Positions 27,962 to 35,691 of a stretch of 64,000 nt of DNA are shown piece after piece. Position 1 is the first letter of the stretch. Every line of letters begins with the position of its first letter. The notes below the pieces were generated by a model. The model did no database searches and was not told the DNA's origin. It worked only from the letters and a program-made list of their open reading frames with translations. The stretch lies in contig JBJMLO010000020.1 in NCBI GenBank assembly GCA_045805265.1, forward strand, positions 1 through 64,000, in the 5' to 3' direction. A program made the translations under genes and the position numbers. Origin of the DNA: JBJMLO01 sp045805265 (GTDB taxonomy: Bacteria > Actinomycetota > UBA4738 > JACQTL01).

Positions 27962-28833
27962 ATCCCGACCTCGTCGTCGTCGGGGACCTCCTCCTCGACG
28001 TGACGGTTGACGCCCCCGAGCTGGCCGCCGGAGGCGACGTGCACGGAACGGTGCTGGCGCGGCCGGGCGGCTCGGGCGCGAACGCGGCCGTGTGGGCCGC
28101 CCACGAAGGAGCGCGGGTGCGGTTCCACGGGCGCGTCGGCGACGACCCGACCGGCCGCATCCTCCTCGAGGGGCTAGCACGCCACGGGGTCGACGCGGCC
28201 GTCGCCGTGGCCCCGGGGGAGCGCACCGGATGCATGCTGATCGTCCGCCTGGGCGACGAGCGGTCGATGGTCGCCGACCGGGGGGCCAACGAGCGCCTGT
28301 CCCCCGACGACGTGCCCGCGAGGCTCGAGGCGGCGGCCGTGCTGGTGTCGGGCTACCTGCTGTTCCATCCATCCTCCGAACCGGCGGCGCTGGCGGCCCT
28401 CGACCGGGCCCGCGCGGGCATCGTCGCCGTGGAGGCCGCCTCCTGGCCGCTGGTCGACGCGTACGGCGCGGGGCATTTCCTGGAATCGACCGCCGGCGCC
28501 ACGCTGATCCTGGCGAACGCGCGCGAGGCACACGCGCTGACCGGCCTGGAGCTCGAGGCGGCCGCGAAGGAGCTCAGCGAGCGGTACGAAGCGGCGTGCG
28601 TGAAGCTCGGAGCGGCGGGCGCCCTGTTCGCGCGAGGAGGCCGGGTGGTCCACGTCCCGGCCCCCGAGATCGAGGTGCGCGACACGACGGGGGCCGGGGA
28701 CGCGTTCGACGGCGCGATGCTCGCCGCGCTGGCGCGGGGCGCCGAACCCGAGGCCGCCCTCACCGCGGGGTGCCGGGCCGGGGCCGCAGCGGCGGCCAGC
28801 GACGAGGCCTGGCCAACGACGGTTCGCCGGTGA
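27958..28833 (+). CDS. psuK: PfkB-family sugar kinase, probable pseudouridine kinase
   Basis: 291 residues. The two PfkB signatures are present: the N-terminal GGSGANAAVWAAHEGARV region and the C-terminal DTTGAGDAFDGAMLAAL with the catalytic Asp in GAGD. ATP and a ribose-type sugar bind in this fold. The gene starts inside the mannosidase stop (ATGA) and its TGA touches the pseudouridine-5'-phosphate glycosidase start, an arrangement typical of psuK-psuG, so pseudouridine to pseudouridine-5'-phosphate is the best guess. Family alone does not give the substrate; a mannose or glycerate-related kinase is the alternative. Confidence 0.75.
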   Translation: MNPDLVVVGDLLLDVTVDAPELAAGGDVHGTVLARPGGSGANAAVWAAHEGARVRFHGRVGDDPTGRILLEGLARHGVDAAVAVAPGERTGCMLIVRLGDERSMVADRGANERLSPDDVPARLEAAAVLVSGYLLFHPSSEPAALAALDRARAGIVAVEAASWPLVDAYGAGHFLESTAGATLILANAREAHALTGLELEAAAKELSERYEAACVKLGAAGALFARGGRVVHVPAPEIEVRDTTGAGDAFDGAMLAALARGAEPEAALTAGCRAGAAAAASDEAWPTTVRR

Positions 28834-29738
28834 TGGCCCCCCAGCCGGTCGTCGTCTCGGGCGAGGTGCGCGACGCCCTGGCCGCGGGTCGCGCGGTCGT
28901 CGCCCTGGAGACCAGCGTGCTGTCCCAGGGCCTCCCTCACCCCCGGAACCTGGACGCCGCCGAGGCCATGGCCGGGCGGATCCGCGCCCGCGGAGCCCTC
29001 CCGGCGTGGACGGCCGTCGAGGGCGGCCGGATCCGCGTCGGGCTCGGCGGCGAGGAGGTCCAGCGGTTCGCCGATCCCGGGTCGGCGGTCGCCAAGGTCG
29101 CCCGCCGCGACTACCCGGCGGCGATCGCGTCCGGCGGGCTGGGCGCGACGACGGTGTCGGCGACGTTGTGGGCGGCGCACCGGGCGGGCATCGAGATCAT
29201 GGCCACCGGGGGGATCGGCGGCGTGCACACGGGCTCCGGCGACGTCAGCGCCGACCTCCTGGAGATGGCCCGCGTGCCCGGGTTCGTCGTGTGCAGCGGC
29301 CCGAAGTCGATCGTCGACCCCGCTGCCACGCTCGAGCGGTTGGAGGAGCTCGGCATCCTGGTGGCCGCCTACGGCGTCGACCGGCTGCCGTTCTTCCTGG
29401 TCCGCGAGACCGACCTGGAGCTGGAGCACCGCGTGGACTCGCCGGCGGAGGCCGCGGCCGTCGCCCGGGCCCGCCGCGACCTCGGCGTCGAGTCCGCGGT
29501 CCTGCTGTGCAATCCCATCCCGGCGGACGGCGCGATGGATCCCGCGGTGGTGGCCGAAGCCGTCGGGGCCTGCGAGGCCGAAGCCGAGCGCCGCGGCATC
29601 CGCGGCAAGGACGTCACGCCGTTCCTCCTGAGCTGCCTCTCCGAACGCACCGGGGGCGCCAGCCTGGAGGCGAACCTCACGCTGCTCGGGGCGAACGCCG
29701 ACCTCGCCGCCCGGATCGCCGTCGAGCTGGCCGGCTGA
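28833..29738 (+). CDS. psuG: pseudouridine-5'-phosphate glycosidase
   Basis: 301 residues, close to the family length. E26 (ALETSVLSQGLPHPRN), K88 (AVAKVARRDYP), D137 (TGSGDVSADL) and K158 (VVCSGPKSIVDP) correspond to the metal and Schiff-base residues of E. coli PsuG; the IASGGLGATTVSATLWAA and ATGGIGGVH segments also match. It splits pseudouridine-5'-phosphate to uracil and ribose-5-phosphate. ATG at 28833 overlaps the kinase stop by one base (TGATG); a GTG three bases earlier is also possible. The uracil product is the substrate for the pathway at 14-20 kb. Confidence 0.92.
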   Translation: MAPQPVVVSGEVRDALAAGRAVVALETSVLSQGLPHPRNLDAAEAMAGRIRARGALPAWTAVEGGRIRVGLGGEEVQRFADPGSAVAKVARRDYPAAIASGGLGATTVSATLWAAHRAGIEIMATGGIGGVHTGSGDVSADLLEMARVPGFVVCSGPKSIVDPAATLERLEELGILVAAYGVDRLPFFLVRETDLELEHRVDSPAEAAAVARARRDLGVESAVLLCNPIPADGAMDPAVVAEAVGACEAEAERRGIRGKDVTPFLLSCLSERTGGASLEANLTLLGANADLAARIAVELAG

Positions 29739-29783
29739 CCTCGGCGCGATCGGAGGTTCCGTCGGGTCTCGGAGTGGTGGGGC

Positions 29784-29789
29784 TACACT
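29784..29789 (+). promoter_or_regulatory. -10 element TACACT for the sulfatase gene
   Basis: TACACT ends ten bases before the ATG at 29800 and no SD is seen, so the message would have only a few leader bases. Confidence 0.5.
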
Positions 29790-29799
29790 GAGCCGCCGC

Positions 29800-32700
29800 A
29801 TGCGCTCGCGCCCCTCCGCTCGCCGCTCCCTGGCCGGCGCCGGATGCCTCCTCCTGGTCGCCGCCCTGGCCGTCGACGCCGTGCCGCGAGCCTCCGCGGC
29901 GGCCGGGCGCCCCGACATCGTCGTGATCAACACCGACGACCAGCGGTTCGATTCGCTGTACGCCTGCCTGGCCTCGCCGCCGGACGGGCGGATCTCGCCG
30001 ACCGGATCGCAGTGCCCGATGCCGAACGTCCGCGACGACCTGGTGGCGCACGGCGTCACGTTCGCCGAGTCGTTCGTCCCGACGTCGCTGTGCTGTCCGT
30101 CGCGGGCCAGCCTGTTCCTGGGCCGGTACGCCCGTCACAGCGGCGTACTGACGAACGACAAACCCTACGGCGGGTTCCCGGCGTTCCGGACGATGCAGGG
30201 TTCGACCGTCGCGCGATGGCTCCACGACGCCGGGTACCGGACGTCGCTCGTCGGCAAGTACCTGAACCAGTACGACGCGTGTTCGAGCGCGCCGACGTGC
30301 TCCGTTCCGGAGGGATGGGACGACTGGCACGCCGAGATCACCGACGGCGACCTCGACTACACGAGCTTCCAGCTGGCGGATTCGGTCGGCGAAGGCGTCG
30401 CGGCCCCCACCGCGTACTCGTCGTACTCGACCACCATGCTGGGGCAGAAGGCCGTGCAGTTCGTGCAGGACTCACTGGCCCACCACGCGGACCAGCCGAT
30501 GTTCCTGTATCTCGCGCCGTTCGCGCCGCATCCGAAGGCGGTGCCCGCGCCGGGGGAGGAGGCCGCGTTCGCCTCCATGCCTCCGTGGCGGCCGCCGTCG
30601 TGGAACGCCGACCCGTCGAACGGCCCCACGTGGTCCACCGACACCACGAACAACCCGCCGCTGACGGCGAGACAGATCGGGCACAAGGACGACGAGCACC
30701 GCAACGAGATGGCATCGCTGCTCGAAATCGACCGCCAGGTGCACGCAGTGGTTCAGGCCCTCGGGCCGGCCGCGTCGACGACGCTGTTCGTGTTCACCTC
30801 GGACAATGGCCTGTCCTGGGGCGAGCACCGGTACTTCGACCGGAAGAACTGCGAGTACGAGGAGTGCCATCGGGTCCCGATGGTGGTCCGCTACGACCCG
30901 CTCACCGATCCCGGGGGCGCCGGGCCGGGGCGCGTCGACGCCACCCACCCCGTCATGAACGTCGACGTCACCGCCACGATCGCGGAGGCCGCGGGGCTGC
31001 TCGACGTCCCGGCGCTCGACGGGCGGTCGTTCCTGTCCGTGCTCGACGACGACGCCGGCGACGACCCGGCCTGGCGGACGGCGATCCCGGGCGAGGACTA
31101 CGGCGGGCTGATCGAGTGCACCGGGTGCATCCGGACGCCGACGCTCCGGCTGATCCGCACGCTCCACGACGATCCACTCGGTGCGTGGAAGTACGCCGAG
31201 CTGTGCGCGCTGGGTGCCGACACCGTCACGTGCCCCACCACGGAACGGGACCTGTACGACGAATCCGGCGACCCGTACGAGCTGCACAACCTGGCCGTGG
31301 CGACCCCGGCTGACGGGAGCGTGCAGGCGCGGCTGGCGCAGCGGCTGGCTCGGCTCACGGCCACCGAGGCGCCCGTGGTCACGTTCACCACGGCGCCGGC
31401 CCCCTTCTCCTCCTCGAGGTCCGCCACGCTCGCATTCGATGCCGTCGGCGGATCGCGGTACTGGTGCTCGCTCGACGGCTCGGCGCGGTCCCCATGCGGC
31501 TCCGCCGTCGACGTTCCCGGGCCGCTGGCCGAGGGCTGGCACACGTTCACGGTGGTGGCCGACGGCGACGACGTACCGGGCGGCGTCGCGGGGACGAGCG
31601 CGGCGGCGACGGCGGCCTGGACCGTGGACACCTCGCCGCCCGACACGACCATCACCGGGGGTGCGAGAGGCCCGACCGCCTCGACCACGGCGCGGGTCTC
31701 GTTCGCGTCGAGCGAGGAGCCGGCCACCTTCCGGTGCTCGCTCGACGGCGCCGCGTTCGCCCCGTGCGTCTCGCCCGTGTCACTCGCCGGGCTTTCCGAG
31801 GCGGCGCACACGTTCCGGGTCCGGGCCGTCGACGCGGCCGGGAACGTCGATCCGACGCCCGCCTCCCGGACGTGGGCGGTCGACGTCACGCCGCCCGACA
31901 CGACGATCGACTCCGGCCCGAGCGGCACGACGAGCGACACCACCGCCACGTTCGCGTTCTCGGCGAGCGAGCCGGCCGCGTTCCAGTGCTCGCTCGACCA
32001 CGTCCCGTTCACGGCATGCTCCAGCCCGACCACCCACTCGAACGTCACCGCGGCCGACCACACGTTCGCCGTGCGTGCGATCGACGCCGCCGGCAACGTG
32101 GACCCGTCGGCCGCAGCCGCGAGCTGGACGGTCGACCCGATCCCCCAGACGACGATCAGAGCCGGGCCCGAGGACCGATCGGCGACCGGCTCGAGCTCGG
32201 CGACGTTCGACTTCGAGTCGACCGTCCCCGGCTCGACCTTCCGGTGCTCGCTCGAGGGCGTGAGCTTCCAGGCCTGCCAGTCGGGCGGAGACGGGGCTGC
32301 GTTCTCCGGCCTGGCCGACGGAGCCCACACGTTCGCGGTCTTCGCGGTGAACGGCTCGTACTCGGATCCCACGCCGGCCGCCCGGTCCTGGACGGTGGAC
32401 ACCGTGCCGCCGTCCGTTTCCATCTCGTCGCCGCCGGCCGACGGCCTGCTGACCTCGGCGTCCGCGGTCGTGAAATTGGCCTCGGCCGACCCGGCGCCGT
32501 CGTCGGGGAACCCGAGGTTCGTCCTGTCCGAGCGGGCCGGTCCGGCCGGCACGTTCGCGACCGTGGCGGCGGGAACCGGGCACCAGGCGACGCGGTCGCT
32601 CGCGTCGGGCACGTGGTGCTGGGAGGTCACCGCCATCGATCCGGCCGGGAACGCGGCGACGTCGGGGGAGCGGTGCGCGGCCGTGCCGCTCGACGACCGC

Positions 32701-33060
32701 GCCCTGGGCGTCGAGGGACCCTCGGCGGCGACGGATGACCCGGGGGCGTTCCGGGGGACGATCACCCTGCTCACGGGAGCAGGCGCCCAGGCGACGCTGT
32801 CGTTCACCGGCCATCGGGTCGGCGTGATGCTCCAGCGGAGCCCCACCGGCGGGCTGGCGAGGATCCTGGTCGACGGGATCGTGGTCAAGACCGTCGACAC
32901 GTACGCCTCATCGGTCGTGGAGCGGCGGTACCTGTGGACGTCCACGCTGCCCTCGGGCCCGCACAACTTGCAGGTCGGGTGGACCGGACGCCGAAGCTCC
33001 CCCTCGACCGGAACGGACGTCGCGGTCGACGGGGTCGCGGTGGTCGAGCCTGGGGACTGA
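29800..33060 (+). CDS. secreted sulfatase with Cys-paired beta-sandwich repeats
   Basis: 1086 residues. Signal peptide SLAGAGCLLLVAALAVDAV with cleavage near ASAAAG. Type I sulfatase domain about 37-520: metal D46/D47 in VINTDDQR, and the formylglycine motif CxPSR as C98-C-P-S-R102, then LFTSDNGLSWGEH-like metal residues in FVFTSDNG. It should hydrolyse sulfate esters of extracellular glycans once matured by an FGE enzyme, which is not in the window. From about 527 to 867 come four ~80-residue repeats, each with a FRCSLDGxxFxxC Cys pair and the AAGNVDPTPA ending typical of bacterial Ig-like surface repeats, then a final ~200-residue beta domain. No catalytic residue loss is seen. Confidence 0.88.
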   Translation: MRSRPSARRSLAGAGCLLLVAALAVDAVPRASAAAGRPDIVVINTDDQRFDSLYACLASPPDGRISPTGSQCPMPNVRDDLVAHGVTFAESFVPTSLCCPSRASLFLGRYARHSGVLTNDKPYGGFPAFRTMQGSTVARWLHDAGYRTSLVGKYLNQYDACSSAPTCSVPEGWDDWHAEITDGDLDYTSFQLADSVGEGVAAPTAYSSYSTTMLGQKAVQFVQDSLAHHADQPMFLYLAPFAPHPKAVPAPGEEAAFASMPPWRPPSWNADPSNGPTWSTDTTNNPPLTARQIGHKDDEHRNEMASLLEIDRQVHAVVQALGPAASTTLFVFTSDNGLSWGEHRYFDRKNCEYEECHRVPMVVRYDPLTDPGGAGPGRVDATHPVMNVDVTATIAEAAGLLDVPALDGRSFLSVLDDDAGDDPAWRTAIPGEDYGGLIECTGCIRTPTLRLIRTLHDDPLGAWKYAELCALGADTVTCPTTERDLYDESGDPYELHNLAVATPADGSVQARLAQRLARLTATEAPVVTFTTAPAPFSSSRSATLAFDAVGGSRYWCSLDGSARSPCGSAVDVPGPLAEGWHTFTVVADGDDVPGGVAGTSAAATAAWTVDTSPPDTTITGGARGPTASTTARVSFASSEEPATFRCSLDGAAFAPCVSPVSLAGLSEAAHTFRVRAVDAAGNVDPTPASRTWAVDVTPPDTTIDSGPSGTTSDTTATFAFSASEPAAFQCSLDHVPFTACSSPTTHSNVTAADHTFAVRAIDAAGNVDPSAAAASWTVDPIPQTTIRAGPEDRSATGSSSATFDFESTVPGSTFRCSLEGVSFQACQSGGDGAAFSGLADGAHTFAVFAVNGSYSDPTPAARSWTVDTVPPSVSISSPPADGLLTSASAVVKLASADPAPSSGNPRFVLSERAGPAGTFATVAAGTGHQATRSLASGTWCWEVTAIDPAGNAATSGERCAAVPLDDRALGVEGPSAATDDPGAFRGTITLLTGAGAQATLSFTGHRVGVMLQRSPTGGLARILVDGIVVKTVDTYASSVVERRYLWTSTLPSGPHNLQVGWTGRRSSPSTGTDVAVDGVAVVEPGD

Positions 33061-33080
33061 CCCCGAGCCTCGCGGAACGG

Positions 33081-33938
33081 TCAGCTCCGGACCACGTGCT
33101 CCACGAGCGCGCCGAAGTCGTCGTCGCCGAGCCCGGCGGCCACCGCCTCGTCGAACGTCTTCCTCGCCGTAGCGACACCGGTCAGGTTCCGGCCGGCCCG
33201 GCCCGCCGCCTCCTCGACCAGGCGGAGATCCTTCGCGGCCAGCGACAGCTTGAACTGGGCGGGGTACTCGCCCGACTCGAACATGTCCCGCTTCGCCTTC
33301 ACCATGGCGGACAGGTAGGAACCCTCGAGCGCGTCGAGCACGGCCTCCTTGTCGAGCCCCAGCGCCAGGCCCAGCGCCAGCGCCTCGCCGACCCCGGTCA
33401 TCACAGCGCCCAGCGTCGAGTTCAGCACGAGCTTCATCGCGGCGCCCGCCCCCTGCCCGCCGTAGCGCGTCGGCTTCCCCAGCACCTCGAGGACCCGGCG
33501 GACCCGCTCGAACGCCTCCTCCGGGCCGCCGACCAGGATGGTCAGCCCGCCGGCCTCCGCGCGGGGGGTGCTGCCGGTCACCGGCGCGTCCAGGAACTCG
33601 ACGCCCTCCGGCAGCCGCCGGGCCACCGCCAGGACGGCATCGCGCCCGACCGTCGACATGTCGACGTAGACCATCCCCGTCTCGAAGGCGCCGGTCGCGC
33701 CGTCCGGCCCGAACAGGACGGCCTCCAGCACGTCCCGGTCGGCCAGCATCGTGATCACGATCTCGTTACCCGCGGCCGCCTCCGCCGGGGTCGCCGCCAC
33801 CTTGGCCCCGTCCGCCGACAGCGCCTCGGCCTTCTCGGTCGTGCGGTTCCACACGGTCAGGTCGTGCCCGGCGCCCAGCAGCCGCCGGGCCATCGGCGTG
33901 CCCATCAGTCCCAGCCCCAGGAACCCGATCCTCGCCAT
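33081..33938 (-). CDS. NAD(P)-dependent beta-hydroxyacid dehydrogenase (3-hydroxyisobutyrate dehydrogenase family)
   Basis: 285 residues. ATG at 33938 has GGAGGTGGGTGCG upstream. The Rossmann motif is IGFLGLGLMGTPMARRL, the substrate-binding DAPVTGSTPRAEAGGLTILVGG and the catalytic Lys169 in GAGAAMKLVLN fit the family. Family members reduce or oxidise 3-hydroxyisobutyrate, tartronate semialdehyde or related acids. Because methylmalonate semialdehyde is formed in the pyrimidine route nearby, a role with such semialdehydes is possible but the gene is in a separate unit. It is convergent with the sulfatase gene. Confidence 0.85.
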   Translation of the reverse strand: MARIGFLGLGLMGTPMARRLLGAGHDLTVWNRTTEKAEALSADGAKVAATPAEAAAGNEIVITMLADRDVLEAVLFGPDGATGAFETGMVYVDMSTVGRDAVLAVARRLPEGVEFLDAPVTGSTPRAEAGGLTILVGGPEEAFERVRRVLEVLGKPTRYGGQGAGAAMKLVLNSTLGAVMTGVGEALALGLALGLDKEAVLDALEGSYLSAMVKAKRDMFESGEYPAQFKLSLAAKDLRLVEEAAGRAGRNLTGVATARKTFDEAVAAGLGDDDFGALVEHVVRS

Positions 33939-33988
33939 CGCACCCACCTCCATCGGCTCCGAACGACCAGTATCCACCGCGTCGCCGG

Positions 33989-33994
33989 TAGGCT
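33989..33994 (+). promoter_or_regulatory. -10 element TAGGCT (leaderless FAD oxidoreductase)
   Basis: TAGGCT, six bases, then the GTG start at 34001 with no SD. Confidence 0.5.
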
Positions 33995-34000
33995 TCGTCG

Positions 34001-35113
34001 GTGGCCGAGCGGTGGGACGCGATCGTGGTCGGGGCGGGAGCCATGGGCACGGCCGCCGCCCGCTCGCTGGCCGCGCGGGGGCGGCGGACGGTGGTGCTCG
34101 AGCGGTTCCGGGTCGGGCACGCCAATGGCAGCTCCCACGGCCCGAACCGGATCTTCCGGCTGGCCTACCACCACCCGGACTACGTCCGGATGGCCCGGCG
34201 GGCCCTCGACGAGTGGCGGGCCCTGGAGGACGAGGCCGGGGAGGAGCTGCTCACCACCACCGGCGGCCTGGACGCGGGACCGGGCGCGGCCATCGCGGCC
34301 GAGGCACTGTCGTTCGCCGGGGAGCCTTCCGGGTGGATGGAGCCCGCCGAGGTCGCGGACCGGTGGCCGGCCCTCCGGCCGCCGGAGGGCCCCCCGCTGC
34401 TGTTCCAGGCCGACGCGGGGGTGTGCCGGGCGGACCGGGCGGTGGCCGCGCAGGCCCGTCTGGCCGCGGAGGCGGGCGCCACGGTCCTCGAAGGCACGAC
34501 GGTGGCGGAGCTCGACCGGACCGGTGACGGCGTCGAGGCCCACACGTCGTCGGGCGACGTCCACCGGGCGCCGGTCGTGGTGGTCACCGCCGGCGCGTGG
34601 GCAGAGCCCCTCCTGGCCACGGCCGGCATCGGGGCTTCCCTCCGGGTCACCCGCGAGCGGATCGCGTACGCGACGCTCCCCGCGCCGGGCCCGGTGCCGA
34701 CCCTGATCGAGTGGACCCGCGAGCCGCTCCACCCCCGGTACGCGCTGCCGGTTCCCGACCGCCCGGACCTCGTGAAGCTGGGGGAGCACCGGGCCGGAGA
34801 GGTGGTCGACCCCGACTCGGAGGTCGAGCCCCCGGTCGCCGACCACGCCCTGTCGGCCTTCGCGTCCGAGCGGTTCCCGGGATCGGTGGTCGCCACGCTC
34901 GAGACCTGCCTGTACACGAACACGCCGGACGAGGACTTCGTGCTCGACCGCGATGGACCGGTTGTCGTCGGTTCGCCGTGCAGCGGCCACGGGTTCAAGT
35001 TCGCGCCGCTGATCGGGCGGATCCTCGCCGACCTCGCCACGGGCGCGACACCGCCCGTCGACCTCAGCCGGTTCGCGCTGCGGCGTCCGTCGCTCGGCAA
35101 CGCGGGCCCGTAA
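34001..35113 (+). CDS. FAD-dependent amine oxidoreductase, sarcosine oxidase/N-methyl-amino-acid oxidase-like
   Basis: 370 residues, DAO superfamily. The dinucleotide motif is AIVVGAGAMGTAAARSLAARG, with RTVVLERF for the ribose-binding Glu. The SHGPNRIFRLAYHHPDYV segment and the C-terminal YTNTPDEDFVLD and GSPCSGHGFKFAP match monomeric sarcosine oxidase and N-methyltryptophan oxidase; the Cys in SPCSGHG is where MSOX holds FAD covalently. It would oxidise a secondary or primary amine, making formaldehyde or an aldehyde plus H2O2. The exact substrate is unknown. Confidence 0.85.
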   Translation: MAERWDAIVVGAGAMGTAAARSLAARGRRTVVLERFRVGHANGSSHGPNRIFRLAYHHPDYVRMARRALDEWRALEDEAGEELLTTTGGLDAGPGAAIAAEALSFAGEPSGWMEPAEVADRWPALRPPEGPPLLFQADAGVCRADRAVAAQARLAAEAGATVLEGTTVAELDRTGDGVEAHTSSGDVHRAPVVVVTAGAWAEPLLATAGIGASLRVTRERIAYATLPAPGPVPTLIEWTREPLHPRYALPVPDRPDLVKLGEHRAGEVVDPDSEVEPPVADHALSAFASERFPGSVVATLETCLYTNTPDEDFVLDRDGPVVVGSPCSGHGFKFAPLIGRILADLATGATPPVDLSRFALRRPSLGNAGP

Positions 35114-35116
35114 TCT
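35111..35116 (+). promoter_or_regulatory. -10 element TAATCT nested on a stop codon
   Basis: TAATCT starts with the TAA stop of the oxidoreductase gene and lies 13 bases before the next ATG at 35130, so the downstream gene may have its own short-leader transcript. Confidence 0.4.
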
Positions 35117-35129
35117 GGGGGTCGAAACG

Positions 35130-35663
35130 ATGTCGAAGACGCGTCCGATCGAGACCCGCTGCGCCCGCTGTGGGCGTCCGGTCGAGCCGGGCGAGTTCCT
35201 GTGCTCCCAATGCCGGGAGGAGGTCGGCCCGGCGGCCACAGTGCAGCCGCCGCCCCCGGACGACGAACAGGAGCGGCGCCGCAGCCGGTGGCCGGGGACG
35301 ATGGTCAGGCCGAGCCCCGTCCAGTACCACGCCACGCTCCTGGTCACGATCTTCGCGGTGCTGGTCGGCCTGGCGCTGTGGGCGTTCCTGAGCCACCGGG
35401 GGGTCGGTCCCTTCGACGCGAAGCTGGCCCACCAGGGGCCGTTCCGGGCCGGTAGCGTCTCGGTGGTCCTGGCGGTGACGAATCAGGGGTCGAAGACAAG
35501 CCGAGCGACCTGCTCCATCCGCGCGTTCGACGCCGCGGACACGGCGCTCGACACGACCACGCTCCTGACCCCGCCGATCCCGCCACACACGACGATCGAC
35601 GTCACCCAGACGTTCCGGGGACTGGACGTCCAGCCGGCCGACTTCGACACGGTCTGCAGCTAA
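35130..35663 (+). CDS. zinc-ribbon single-pass membrane protein
   Basis: 177 residues. An N-terminal zinc ribbon (Cys 11, 14, 25, 28) is followed by a charged Pro/Arg linker, one transmembrane helix (ATLLVTIFAVLVGLALWAFL, about 69-88) and an extracellular part whose strands (GSVSVVLAVTNQGSK, ATCSIRAFDAADTAL) look like a FxLYD-type beta domain. Function unknown. It is one of several zinc-ribbon-headed proteins in this window. Confidence 0.65.
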   Translation: MSKTRPIETRCARCGRPVEPGEFLCSQCREEVGPAATVQPPPPDDEQERRRSRWPGTMVRPSPVQYHATLLVTIFAVLVGLALWAFLSHRGVGPFDAKLAHQGPFRAGSVSVVLAVTNQGSKTSRATCSIRAFDAADTALDTTTLLTPPIPPHTTIDVTQTFRGLDVQPADFDTVCS

Positions 35664-35691
35664 GGCGGTCCGAAACGCCGCGCGGCCGCGA

